From Parathielavia appendiculata (Eukaryota; Ascomycota; Sordariomycetes; Sordariales; Chaetomiaceae), in the NCBI RefSeq assembly GCF_033297405.1, contig NW_026944229.1:436813-500812 (forward strand): a stretch of 64,000 nt of DNA. Reading direction: 5' to 3'. Shown here one piece after another: positions 11,701 to 22,869 of this stretch. A model generated the notes under the pieces. That model searched no databases and was not told the origin of the DNA. It worked only from the letters and a program-made list of their open reading frames with translations. Made by a program: the position numbers and the translations under genes. Each line of letters starts with the position of its first letter. Position 1 is the stretch's first letter.

Positions 11701-14112
11701 GGAAATGGCTGCCGTGGGAGCGGATAGGAAATTCCCAGCGAAAAAGGAGCCCGAGGAACCTGGATTCAAGACACCTGGATTGCCTGGCATGATCTCTGGG
11801 TGTGCAAGGGATGGTTGGTGAGAGGCGGGGTGTCTTTCCTCGGTCGATAACTCATGCGCAAAAGTCCTGACATCTTACACAGGAGAAGATAGTCATTTGG
11901 CCAATCCTGGATCGGAAAGGCGAGAGCGTCCATCCAAGCTAAGTCAGAAACGAAATGTGATCCAAATCTGCGGACCAGTTCCCTATCTCGCGGAAAGGCG
12001 CCCGCCGAGTCAGATGCAGATCGAGACCATGGAGCGAGTACTAGGATATCTCACGTACCTCCGATATCCACACATCGTGCATGTTGTGGCGGCGGCGAGA
12101 TGCTCTTATCCGTGCGGTCATGATGCTGCTGGATGAACATCCTACAAACTCCCCAGAGCACCACCAGGGCCGGCCATATCGTCCAGGGCGTGGTTGTACA
12201 TAGGGGTCGTATGCCGCTGGGGAGCACGGAGGGAGGTTGCGGAGTTGAAGTCTGGAATGTAGACAGAGGCAGGTTCGAGTGCTTGACTGCATTGACTGCA
12301 CCGCCAACCGAGCACCCGGACGGCGGGGATGCAGTTTCAGGAACTTGCTAGTTGCCATGGTTCATCGGGTTTAGATAATAGACGGGAGACGAAAACAGCG
12401 GCTCATCCCAACATCAAAACCTCTTTGGTGTGCTGTGCTGCACTGAGTAGGACGGGGCCAGAGCCACAGCTGTGATTTATAAACGACGGAATCGCTGAGA
12501 TCAAATAATACTTCCAAGGTTTGGAAGCGCGGGGATGGAAGCGTGGGTGGGACCTGAGGCGGAGGCTAGCAGGGAGGGTCAATGAGTTAGGTACGCCAGA
12601 TTTTGGCCGATGGAAGGCTAAGAATTGAAGATTTTAAAGTTCAATCGTCGAAGGGGAGATTGAACAAAAGGAAGACGCAAGATGGCTCAGTGAGACACTG
12701 GGGAGTGGGAGCGTGTTGGAAAAAGGGATGGTTCTGCCCCTTGCCAGTCGAGCGTGGTGTGTATGCGTAATGCCGATAGGTGAGCGCCCAACTGAGAAGT
12801 ACGTATTTAACTTGCCGTTTTGGGGTGGTGGCTTATTCATCAGGGCGTCTCCTGACCTTGCTTCGAGAGAGCAAGGCGTATCAGTAGGCTGTGGTGACAC
12901 GTCAAGCTGAGCCCACGTGCAACCTTTGTGACTTCCAGGTTTTGTCTCAACAGAAACCGTAGGTTAGTAACTTAGTAGGTACTGCTTGGTCCTCATGATT
13001 GACGAGTACTCCATTGCATATTTATTATGTTCTACTTGTGTACCTCGGATTTACTCACCATCCATCGTGGCTGGCATCTTTCTGAAACCTTTGTTTACCT
13101 GTAGTTATTCTTTTGTTTTCTGTTTTGTTCGTTTCTTGGTACCCGAGTCCTAACCCGACAAGTACCTTTCGACATGTCGGTGCAGAACCTTAATTGTGTT
13201 TCTGAGGCCATGTATCCGCGTTTATTCTCAGGAGTGTATTGGTTATGAATCGGACACATTTCAAGACGGTTTCAGCCTGTAAGTATGTACGTAATATGTT
13301 GTCGACACTAAGCTCTCGGATGTCTTCCATCATGGATGTATGCAATGGGAACCATATCATAACAACTGTTCCCCATTTGCTTCGCCGTGCGAGTCACCAA
13401 ACACACAATCCGACCATCACCCAAGGTACCTTGGAGGCTGTATCCAAGGTGCCTCATAGATGATGCTGACGGGCTATCTACAAGGGCCCACGCCAGGTAG
13501 AATTCTTGCCATTCTGTTTACTCGTTCCGAGTATCCTTCAATGTTGGAAGATTCGAGTACGGCTATGTCGTTACGTTATCCCAACAGCTAACATACATAT
13601 CCTCCATCAAAGCGGCCGTCACGGAGGACGCATCCCGAATCGCCCAACCTCACCTTCCGTCGCGTCCAGCACTACATGCTGGACAATGCATTTGCTCGTC
13701 TTTCCTGCCAGGCAGCCCACGCATTCAACTCACAGACGACGGTCAGAGATTGGGAGGTAGCCACCATGACAATGTTGGACGATCTCGCCAGAGTCGCTGA
13801 AGCGAAAAAAAGAAGAAAAAAAGAAAACAAAAAATAATGTAACGTTATCTAAAAGGGCGGCCGGGTGGGAATCCCATTCATTTTTTTCACATAATTTGGT
13901 CGCTCGGCACCGGACTTTAGAGGGAAGAATATTTTATTATTCCTACACCGCTGTGCCCTTGGGCTTGCCGGACCTTCAACTACTTACTATACAGGAAAAC
14001 CGCGCCGTCGTGGGCCGGGTGAAAAACCCATATCTACAATCAAGGAAACGATCAGTGTGCGATCCTGCAAATACAAAGTGGGAAGGCCTCTTGGCCTCCG
14101 AAGGAAAGGGTA
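11701..14112. other. intergenic, no supported gene
   Basis: About 2.4 kb without a convincing coding region. It contains an A-rich tract at 13804-13838 (runs of A broken by G and C) and AT-rich DNA from about 12.9 to 13.6 kb. The last 100-200 bases probably include the 3' untranslated region of the LINE fragment that follows. Confidence 0.55.
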
Positions 14113-15040
14113 TTAGACTGCGAGCTCCAGCTCCAGCCTCCTGGCCAGACTGTACATCGGCAGTTTCCCCGAGTCCATCAGCCAGTCCAGGATCCTCCCC
14201 GTTAGCCGTGCAGCTTTGGGACTGATTCCCTGTAGAACAGAATAAATGTCCCTTCGCGTTCTGACCTCGGCTCTCTCCCATCTTCGAGTCAACGGTGGGG
14301 CCAAACACCACATCACAAGGTGTTCGACAGTCTCTCGCCCCTCTCCACACTCGCATATAGGCGTCAGTACCTCTGGGACTCTTGGGACTCTCCTTTCGAA
14401 TAAGAAAGCCCGAAGGCCTATGGCCCCGGTTCGAATCTGGATCAACAGTGAACTCTTCGCTCTGCTGAGGCCGTCGTGTCTCCTTAGGGTTTTGTCTTGG
14501 AACAGAGTCTCGTGCTGGTGGTCAAGGTCATCTGCGGGCCTCGTTGCTGTCCGGCCGTCTCGTTCCTTGAGCCACCTCTCTCTCCAGGCCTCCTCAATTA
14601 CTCTGTCCGTGTCGGCAGTCCCTCCCGTCCAAACTGCAATTGTGTTGGCGGCTTTTTCTATCGCTGTGGGCTCCTGCGGCCCAAAGGCTCGCGGTCGGCC
14701 CCTGTTATCCGTCCTCGAGTTGAGGATCTGATATATCTTGCCGCAGGCCGCATCAACAATACTCCCTGCAGTATTCTTTCCGCCTCGGCCGTCAGCCGGA
14801 GTGGGCATTTGAAGCCGGGCCTCAAAGTCAGCCAGTCGTTTGTTGAAGTAAAGGTCCAGTGGCGGCACCCATGTCTCCGTTTCAAGGTTCCGAGTGGGTG
14901 TGGACTTGAAGGCTCCTGCCACTATCCGTAGACTCTTGTTTTGAGCTTTTCCAAGCGCCTTGGTGATCCCTCTCGTTGCTGGCTCACCCCCTTTCTCGGT
15001 GGGGAGGGAAGAATATACACAGACTACCTGAAGTGACTGT
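14113..15040 (-). mobile_element. 5'-truncated LINE (Tad1-like), 3' end of reverse-transcriptase ORF
   Basis: An open minus-strand frame runs from about 15040 down to the stop at 14113-14115. Its start has the post-RT/RNase H-type sequence GITKALGKAQNKSLRIVAGA typical of Tad1-clade ORF2 C-termini. Its end carries the zinc-knuckle-like motif CECGEGRETVEHLVMWC. The upstream end is cut by an in-frame TGA, and no endonuclease or catalytic RT domain is present, so this is a dead-on-arrival copy. About 300 codons remain open with no stops, so it is not heavily mutated by RIP (repeat-induced point mutation). No target-site duplication was identified. Confidence 0.75.
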
Positions 15041-16140
15041 CAGACTTGGAATTGCAGGGTCGGATATCCCAACCATTACCTAACTTGCCTTCTGCCGGGC
15101 AGCCGGCAACACGCACACCTAAGACTTTGTGCTCTACTGAGCCCAGCACGCATTTTGCTGAGGTCTAAGGTAGCGTAATTCCGGCGACTCCGCTGCGAAC
15201 CCGTTTGGTTATGTCCGTTACTGCAGGGGCAATCTCTTTGCCTGTCGATGGCAAACACCGTCATCCAAGCTGTGGTGCCCGAGTCAGCTTTCAGCGCTTC
15301 CTATGTCGGGTGTGTCACCTTGTGTGTGTTTGGCATCTTGTAACAAGCGAGGGTGAATAGACCGGTGTCAATGCAGCCCTGGGTGAGAGGTGGGGGTTTT
15401 CTGGGGGGAGGGGGGTGTTGGCGAGTGGGAAGAAGCGGACGAAAACATATCGGAGGCTCGAATTATTTGTTCTGCTACGTGATGAACTACCAGCTCACAC
15501 ACCACGTTCCAACATATCCCGTCTTATGACCCGACGGCTCAAGGAACGAGAGTACCGGTATCGACGTACCTATAAGTAAATACATTGCCTTACAATTGCG
15601 TGTACATTAGCACTGCGTGCCATCAGCTCCTTGAGGCCAGAAGTTCAAAGAGATAAGAACTGGAAGGAAGTTGTTCTCAAATATCATAGCTTCTCGTTCT
15701 TGACTGGAGACTGTCTGCTTCATGGGTTCTCACCAATTTTCAGGTTGGACGTGTTTCAGCTCATAGTCATGACAGAGAGACCTGGAGCCATTGTAGCGCT
15801 GACCCAACTGAGCGCTGCTAAACCCCGCAACCCCTATTCCACCAGACGACACAATGACACAGTCTCGGTTCGAAAATCGAAGCTTGGTGTTGTTGGTAGT
15901 TGGTACATTCTTGCATCAAGAGGGTCACTGATTGACGTTTCCTTGCCTAGTCCGGACTGGTTAGATCACCTGCAGCCTGCAGGCGCAGTTGGGCCAATTT
16001 GAACGCAGTGTTGCCTTGTACTAAGATAAAAGGCATATAAGCACCCTGCCGCTGTCAGCTTCTCTCCCGCGCACTTGTAATCAATACTTCCCTTTCACAC
16101 CTACTTCTCCAACATCATCTCACACCACAGTCCCTCATAC
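15041..16140. other. intergenic with G-rich tract; promoter side of SRR1-like gene
   Basis: No supported ORF. At 15381-15415 the plus strand has four G runs (3, 5, 6 and 6 G) separated by short spacers, a textbook potential G-quadruplex about 730 nt upstream of the next start codon. The last 120 bases hold a TATA-like box and a pyrimidine/CA-rich leader. Confidence 0.6.
16036..16041 (+). promoter_or_regulatory. TATA-like box of SRR1-like gene
   Basis: TATAAG within GGCATATAAGC, about 105 nt before the ATG at 16141, followed by a CT-rich leader typical of fungal transcription starts. Position and sequence only; not tested. Confidence 0.45.
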
Positions 16141-17552
16141 ATGGCTACCCCAGCTCCGCCTGCGGCCGGGAACACGGCCTACCAAACAAGGAGCGCACCT
16201 TTCTTTGAAATATCATGTTACGTCTCCCGTGGCAAATGCGTAGGGACTGGCCGCAGCCTCATGGAGACCGAGCTCATGCAGGCAAGAGATGAGGTCAAGA
16301 AGCGCATCCACGAACTTTATGAGCAAGGGGTTCCCTTCTTTAGTAAGAAGGTCTTCCAGCACGCTTTGGAACAAATTGAGCATTGCCGCAACGCACCCAC
16401 ACCCCCTAACGGTGCGAAGGCCCCCATCATCTCCATGCCAACAGTCGACGGGCGAGTAGTCGAGTATGTATTAGAGACCGGATCAGTGAAGCCCTACCAT
16501 CCCGACGAGTGGAAGGACACTGAGTTCGTTGTGTACGAGATGCCGTCCCTGTCTCTTTCATCCCTCCAATCATCCTTGCCCCAACCATATGATTTACTGG
16601 CTAACCGAATCGCCCGCCCCGACTTGCTAGAGGAGATCCCTATCTCGATTACCGTGCAGTTCAGCACTTGACTCGGTCTGACGACATCGACCTCTTCGAC
16701 CCTGACGCGGCATATTCTCCAACACAGCTACTCTACCCGCTGTTGGTGAGAGACAAGGCAACCGGCGAGTTTCTGGTCCCTTCTGACTGCGCCTCGGTGG
16801 CCAATCTGCGCGAAGCATTCGCCGCTGGAGTCAAGAGCTGGGAAGACAGCGAGGATTGCAAAGACTTGCGATCTCTGCTCGAAACCAGAGACCGGCGGCT
16901 GCCCAAAGTCAGCAAGATCGTCGCCTTTGCCTGCTCGACCATGGCCGTTGTGACCGACGACGAAGCGAGACGATCGCGCATCATACACCAACACGCTCTG
17001 ATGCTCACGCTCCGGGACATCTTCTCCCGTCAGCAGCAGCAGCCCGGCGAAGGAGCGCCAGAGATCAAGTGCTTCGCCCAAGACCCAAGTTACACCGAAA
17101 CCGACGCAGCGGTACTGCAAGAAACCGGCATCACCGTGCTCGGCGACCCGCGAGGGTTCCTCGAGGTCGACGATGAGAGCATCGTCATCTCCTTCAGCCC
17201 CAACATACCCGTCCGGCAGGTCATCGCCGACATCGCCCGCCCGGCCGTCCTGGCATGGAACCACGTAAAGTCCGAGCCCGAGGAAGCTGCTTTCTGTAAC
17301 TGTATGTGGCCCGGCCATGGGCCGGAGCATTTGTGAGTTGATTTCATGATTCGATGGTGCATGGACCGCCCCTTGTCGAGTTCAGTGTAGTTACGAGTGA
17401 CTGGGTGACGTGGACTGACCGGTTTCTGACACAGCTGTGATCCCGGCTCCTCGCGTCTGCGAGACATGGTGCGGGACTACTACCATGAGCCGGTCCGCCT
17501 TGGCCCTGAGAAAGCGTTCGGGGAGGCAAGTGTGTACATCCGGCGGGAGTAG
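16141..17552 (+). CDS. SRR1-like domain protein
   Basis: Predicted 403 aa with a C-terminal SRR1-like domain, the family of Arabidopsis SRR1 (clock and light signalling); its molecular role in fungi is unknown. Exons: 16141-16532, 16631-17332 and 17435-17552, in phase. Intron 1 (98 nt) has a GTACGA donor and a CTAAC branch 28 nt before the TAG acceptor, and it removes the in-frame stop at 16669. The first exon encodes a variable domain (residues about 15-130). The SRR1 core follows: VQHLTRSDDIDLF, KVSKIVAFACSTMA, HALMLTLRDIF, CFAQDPSYTETD, ETGITVLGDPRGFLEVDD and a hydrophobic strand before IVISFSPN. The tail read after intron 2, RDMVRDYYHEPVRLG, is typical of the family end. Intron 1 is inferred from family continuity, so its exact acceptor is less certain than the rest. 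Confidence 0.8.
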
Positions 17553-17752
17553 ACAGACGATAGGCCTTGATATGCCTCGACTCGTGGCTTTGGGCAGGTA
17601 GCCAGCTTTGACTTTGATATTGCCTGGCTGTGGGGGTCAGGATGGGGACGCTCAAATTGGATTCCCCATCAAGAAGCATTGCTAAGCAGGATTCGAGTCC
17701 GAACTCCCCTGAATCTTACTCCCGCCTTGTTGACCCCCCATGTCCCCTCTAA

Positions 17753-20114
17753 TCAAGCATCTCCGCCACCGATCAGCCTGCCTCCCGTGATTGACATAGC
17801 TGACTTCCCGTCGGCAAACCAGAAGTTGGCGATGCCAGCCATGGCATATTGCTCCAACATGCCGCCCTCCCCCGGTGGAACACCATCGAACGCGACCTTT
17901 ACGCGGGGAAAAGCGCGGTTTGCACACGCCCTGGAGCTGTGTTTGGGCGGCCGGATCTCCATCGCAGGAACATTCACAAATGCAATAGACGACGGCCGTC
18001 CGTACGCTCTCGACGGGGCGCACCCGACGCGGCACTCGCCCAGCGCCCTCTGCCCGCTGTTGTCGTAGTCGAGCAGCATGCCCATGCAGTGGATGCCGCC
18101 CGGGCTGACCTTGTCCTCCCTGTAAAAGACACGGACCTGCCTGACGTTTTCCAGCGGCGCGTAGGAATGGCAGTAGTTCTTGAAGGGGTTGGGCGGGGGA
18201 GAGTAGGACGGCTCCTGCAACGTGCCGGCCTGTCCAGATCCTTTGCCATCGTACGGGGCAATAATGGAGATGCCTTCGTGCCTCCAGCCACGCTTCCAGC
18301 GGGGCCCGGTGCAGTACATGAGAGTTGTGGGGGGTCGTTCGGGGTCGCTGACGAAGAATGCCCAGTTCTTCATCTCGTTCTCTTCGGAAAAGACTACCAG
18401 ATATTAGTTAGAAACGCATGTTTTGCGGGCAAACAGATCATCGGACTAACCTCTCAATTCATCAGACCTACCTGGTGTTCGTATTATTATTGTTTCTTGG
18501 GCAGGGGCCCCAACGATGATCTCGCCAGATAGCCGCGTTCTGATCTGATTACCATGCCAGTGTCAGATCGGCCCCACGATGCGGAGGAGATAATAGAAGA
18601 AGGAGTCGTGTACGAACGTACCATGAACTTAGTCGAGCCATGTATGAGCTTCTTCCCTGCCAGAAAGTCTCGATTCACTAGGGGGCCGCAGCTGATGATA
18701 CTGTCATGGCGAGACAAGGGAACATGGACCAGGAGATAACCGTCGAAACTCCAATCCTTGGGGGTTGTATGGCGCGCTTCGTACGTGCTTAGCGCCGAAG
18801 GGCGGTTTCTAGAGTGCGCATGAATGCCCAAAATCTTTCCCGAGCTGCATGGACTGATCAAAAAGGTGAGCCCGGTGATGTCTGCCAGATTGACGGTGTG
18901 GAAACGGCGCCACCCTTGCGGCTGATCAGGCCGTACGAGACAGCTGGTGAGGTCAGGGGGTGTGGGTGTGTCCCAAACGGCATAATCGGGCTTCACGATG
19001 TCTTCGAGCACCGACAGGTTCAGGAGGCCATTCTAGCAATGCACATGTTAGCCGACAATACACTGCGCATGCCCTGACACGTACCTTGAACCGCGCAAGC
19101 GTGACTCCGAAACGGTCCTCCTTCTCGACGACGAAAAGCTGGTCATCGAACCGCTCTCGTTGATATGCGGGCCATTCTGACAAGCGCTCAACCATCTTCA
19201 GCCCTTCGTGGTCAATGGTCAAGCGAATAAACGGGAGAAGGCTTTTTAGCGACTCTTCGGGAGCGAGCTGAGGGGATGTGCCACGCTCCCAGGACACGAC
19301 TTGGCCCAGATTGACAATGCTCAAAGGCTGTGAAGGGGCAATGGATAGGCGTATCGCCAGGTCGAGAGCCTCCAGGCGTTCCCAGAAGTCTGTGTAGCCG
19401 TATCGCCTCACCATCTCCAGCATTTTCCCGAGGATTTCCCGAGGCATAGCGGCAATCTCTCGCATCCCAAGCCTCTCGGAAGCCAGGATGAAGGCGTCAA
19501 TCAGGCGCCAGACGGACCTCTTGGGCAATCGAAGCTCCGGGACTCTGGCACCGATCCAGGGCACGCGCCGCCACACGCATGTCTGCCACAGACGGTCCAG
19601 TACATCGTTGGCGGTGCAGTTGCGCATGAACACCTTGAGGCAGTCATAGTGGACTGCGCAGCCTGGCCGTGAAGGGCCGTGGGCCTTGTAGCAGACAAGT
19701 TCGTCGTATTGACAGAGGTACCATTTACGGACCTCTACGACCATGTGATCGCCCCATTCGTTCTTCCGGAAAGGGTTCATGAAGCCTCTCATAAAGGCCG
19801 TTGAGCTCGCATTGCCAACCACTGAATTTGTCAGTCAGCAAAAACCTTACGCAGACGGTGTTGAAGAAAGGAGCGGGAAAGCAAGCATGGCAAAAAAAGA
19901 AGGGAAGCAGATGCGAGGGAGGTGAAATGGGGAATCACGAAAATGCCTGATTCTTACATGCAACCATGTTTGCCCCAGCCTCCTCATCCTGAGAGAACCT
20001 AGAGCCACAGATGTTACAGAGCGAGTACTCGGTGCAGAAGGACACATGGCGCCGATGCACCTCTTCTCGAGGTTGCGCGTGAGGGTCTGTGTTTATCGCT
20101 CGGTTCATTGGCAT
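17753..20114 (-). CDS. conserved fungal protein of unknown function, 672 aa
   Basis: Five exons join cleanly: 20114-19958, 19821-19085, 19032-18622, 18544-18472 and 18393-17753. I do not recognise a named family. The N-terminus has a Cys pair with zinc-ribbon-like spacing (FCTEYSLCNICGSRFS, residues about 28-43). A few residues later come further Cys/His (YLCQYDELVCYKAHG, GCAVHYDCL), suggesting a small metal-binding module of the kind found in ascomycete F-box-like orphan proteins. The middle is helical and Arg/Leu-rich. The C-terminal half has repeated beta-type segments (LTFLISPC, GEIIVGAPAQET, VRQVRVFYRE, SIAFVNVPA) like the beta-rich second half of those proteins. No signal peptide or membrane span. 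The start ATG at 20114 precedes the first Cys pair; a second in-frame ATG lies two codons later. Confidence 0.75.
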
Positions 20115-20530
20115 TGTGTTGGAGTGAAGTCTCGTCGATAGGGGCGTGATGTTGGACTGGCAGCAGTGGTTGAACCCGGCCTAGAGTGCAGGGCGCTGAG
20201 GGCGGACGCAAGGCATGCCGCATTGGGCAACGCACCACGGCAGCCGCAAACTACAGTGCAGCTGGGGGCAGCGGTGAGAGCCCCATGCCCAGTGGCCGAA
20301 CTTCAGCGCAGGTCAGCTCATGTAGATCCAGGTATGGGAAGGCAAGGGAACATTCAACACACAGCAGCACTGCTTGCAGCCAGGGCCCTCATATCCATAA
20401 ATCAAGACGCCGACCTTGTATCCAGCCGCATGCATCCAACCAACAGGTCTCCTGCCGCTTTCTCCCACATGTAACGAACGCGAAGCCCCCTTCTTCCTCT
20501 CACAACCCCAATCCAGACCGTACATAGCCT
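20115..20530. other. intergenic between two minus-strand genes
   Basis: 416 bp containing the promoter of the 672-aa protein and the 3' end of the Mgs1-like gene. No ORF or motif is supported. Confidence 0.6.
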
Positions 20531-22285
20531 TCAACCCTCCGCCTCACCCATCTCAACATCCGGATCCACCTCTGTCCCCAAATCTCTCTCCTCAAGAAAC
20601 CTCCTCCCAAGCAACCGCTCCGGCAAATAATCCTGCTTCACCCTCCCATCTTTATAGTTGGGCGGGTACTTATACTCCCTGCCGTACCCCATCTCCCGCA
20701 TCAACCTGGTCGGCGCATTCCTCAAATGCACCGGCACCGGCAGCGCCGCCACCCCAGGCTCCTGCAGCGCGCTCAGCGCGTTATTCAAACCCCTATACGC
20801 CCTCGTGCTCTTGGGCGCCAGACAGAGCGCCACGGCGCAGTGCGCGAGCGGGATGCGCGCCTCGGGCATGCCGATCTGCTGCGTGGCTGTGTAGGTGGCC
20901 GTCGCGAGCGGCAGGAGTGAGTTGTCGGCCAGGCCGACGTCCTCGGACGCGATGACGACCATGCGGCGGGCGATAAAGAGCGGGTCCTCGCCCGACTGGA
21001 GCATGCGCGCCAGGTAGTAGAGCGCTGCGTCCGCATCGGAGCCTCGCACGGATTTGTGGAAGGCCGAGATGGTGTCGTAGTGTTGATCGCCGGCGCGGTC
21101 GTACACGAGGGTTTTTGTCAGGGCGGCTTTGATGGATTCTTTGGTGACGGGTTCGGGAGAGGGGTTGTCCGGGTCTGAGGGGCGGTTGGTGGTGAGGGAG
21201 AGGGCGAGTTCGAGCAGGTTGAGCGCTGTGCGGGCGTCACCGTCTGCGAAGGCGGAGAGGTAGCGGAGGAGTTCTTGATCAATTAGGGGGCTGAGCTCGA
21301 GGCCTTCGGTTTCGACCTCCTGTTGCAGGGCGCGCAGCAGGATGCGCTGGAGGTCTTCTTCGGTGAGGGCCTGAAGAGTAAAAGTCCTGCACCGGCTGAG
21401 CAGCGCCGCCTGGACTCGGAAGCTGGGATTCTCGGTGGTGGCGCCTATTAACGTGATGGTCCCTGCCTCGACGGGCTTCAGAAACACGTCCTGCTGCGCC
21501 TTGTTGAAGCGGTGAATCTCGTCGCAGAAGATGATGGTCCTCCGCCCCGTGAGCGCCAGCTCGTTGGCCGCCTCGGCAAATAGCTTCTTGCACTCGGACA
21601 CACCGGTGCTCGTGGCGTTCAACTCGATGAAGCGACTGCCCACGCGGCGGGCAATGCACCGAGCGATGGTGGTCTTGCCGGTGCCCGACCCGCCCCAGAA
21701 GATCATGCTTGGCACCCGGTCCGTCTCGATCAGCGAGCGCAGCACCCCGTTCGGGCCGACCAAGTCCTGGCCAAAGACATCATCCAGTGTGTCCGGCCGC
21801 ATGCGCTCTGCTAGCGGAGCCGTCCGGGTGTTCTTGGAGCGTTTCGTCATGGGGACGCTGGTCTTGGCTGCGCTGTCATCGGCTTGCCGCGAGTCTGCCA
21901 ACGGAGGGTCGTCTTTATTCCCCCCGTCCCCGCTCCCACCGGTTCTTGAGTCTGCTGGCGAGCGGCTGTCTCCCGGTCCTTCATCGTAGCTCCGCTTGAC
22001 CCCAGCTTTTGTCCCTCCATTGCCGTTTGTCTGCAGCGGCGTGAATGCCCTGGCAGTTGTGAGCTGTCGCTTCGCGGTGGGGGTCTGGAAGAAGGTAGAC
22101 GCCGATCGCTTTTTCTGCGTCGAGATCGGTGGCTGGCTCTGAGTATTGGCTTGTGTTCCGTTTGGAGGTGAGGACGAGGCCGGGTCTTTGGTCTCGTCGA
22201 GGATGAATGTCTGGCAGCCCGAGTCAATGTGGCTGTTGATTTCGGAAGCCTTGACGCCCCGGTTACAGATAGGGCAAACCACCAT
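20531..22285 (-). CDS. MGS1: Mgs1/WRNIP1-family AAA+ ATPase (RarA orthologue)
   Basis: DNA-dependent AAA+ ATPase that acts at stalled replication forks with polymerase delta and PCNA (known for yeast Mgs1, human WRNIP1 and bacterial RarA). Single exon, 584 aa, close to yeast Mgs1. Residues 4-24 form a UBZ4 ubiquitin-binding finger (CPICNRGVKASEINSHIDSG then C). A Ser/Pro-rich disordered linker spans about 30-150. Walker A is GGSGTGKTT at about 198-206, Walker B is IIFCDEIHRF at about 251-260, with sensor 1 ATTENPSF. The C-terminal oligomerisation part has SEDVGLADNSLLPLA and MGYGREYKYPPNY. The start is the ATG at 22285, five codons before the first zinc ligand pair ends; the frame extends upstream only to a TTG. 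Acidic C-terminal tail. Confidence 0.95.
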   Translation of the reverse strand: MVVCPICNRGVKASEINSHIDSGCQTFILDETKDPASSSPPNGTQANTQSQPPISTQKKRSASTFFQTPTAKRQLTTARAFTPLQTNGNGGTKAGVKRSYDEGPGDSRSPADSRTGGSGDGGNKDDPPLADSRQADDSAAKTSVPMTKRSKNTRTAPLAERMRPDTLDDVFGQDLVGPNGVLRSLIETDRVPSMIFWGGSGTGKTTIARCIARRVGSRFIELNATSTGVSECKKLFAEAANELALTGRRTIIFCDEIHRFNKAQQDVFLKPVEAGTITLIGATTENPSFRVQAALLSRCRTFTLQALTEEDLQRILLRALQQEVETEGLELSPLIDQELLRYLSAFADGDARTALNLLELALSLTTNRPSDPDNPSPEPVTKESIKAALTKTLVYDRAGDQHYDTISAFHKSVRGSDADAALYYLARMLQSGEDPLFIARRMVVIASEDVGLADNSLLPLATATYTATQQIGMPEARIPLAHCAVALCLAPKSTRAYRGLNNALSALQEPGVAALPVPVHLRNAPTRLMREMGYGREYKYPPNYKDGRVKQDYLPERLLGRRFLEERDLGTEVDPDVEMGEAEG

Positions 22286-22869
22286 GGCAGTAATGAAGAG
22301 CGTGGACAATTGTAGAGAGCTGCAAGCAAGTCTGTGGTTAAGTTAGGGTACTTGTTTCAAACAAAGTTTGAAGCAAGTCAACGGCCAACCTGGAACGCCA
22401 AAGACGCGACAGTTTGACGCGACTTTCTGGTTCCACTCTGCAGCATAACGACCGGGGACCCTCCACAACGGTTCGGCAATGGGTGCCGGGGTATCCGTAA
22501 GCTCCCGCCGTCCCGTCCCTCCACCAAGATCAGACGGCTGGGTAAGAAGGTAAATGATATAGTTACTTGATTCTAGTTGTTGGTCAACTACAAGAGGATT
22601 CAACCTCTCAGTGCAAACGACGCTGTCAATGGTATTCTAACCAAGCATGTCGCCAGACTCTAAAAGCAAACCGAACTACATAGGCAGCATCTGTTGAAAT
22701 TCCGATCTGATGCGCCTAGTTGAGGCGCTCCCAAGCAGCAACATCTCAGGAAGAGTGAGGAGGCATATTCAAAACATCTCGATTCTTTGTCCCTGACTCA
22801 GCGTTGGACTATGCATAATGCCTGCCCGTCCTCTCCCTCCCATCTCATCGATCCCATCCCATGCATCCA
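22286..22869. other. intergenic between Mgs1-like and Isa1 genes
   Basis: 584 bp holding the 5' flank of the Mgs1-like gene and the 3' flank of the Isa1 gene. The stretch is partly AT-rich near 22.55-22.7 kb. No coding feature is supported. Confidence 0.6.

Noticed and set aside
14401..14415. GGTTCGAATCT, B-box-like
   Set aside because: It is inside the LINE coding frame and no tRNA fold can be drawn around it.
16668..17336. Independent second gene after the stop at 16671
   Set aside because: It begins with TTG and lacks the SRR1 N-terminal block. A 98-nt intron with a good branch site joins it in phase to the upstream exon.
17685..17700. GATTCGAGTCC, close to a tRNA B-box
   Set aside because: Flanking bases do not form a T-stem, and no A-box or acceptor stem lies at the right distance.
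20531..22309. Upstream extension of the Mgs1-like protein to 22309
   Set aside because: The extra codons start with TTG, not ATG; the ATG at 22285 directly precedes the UBZ finger.
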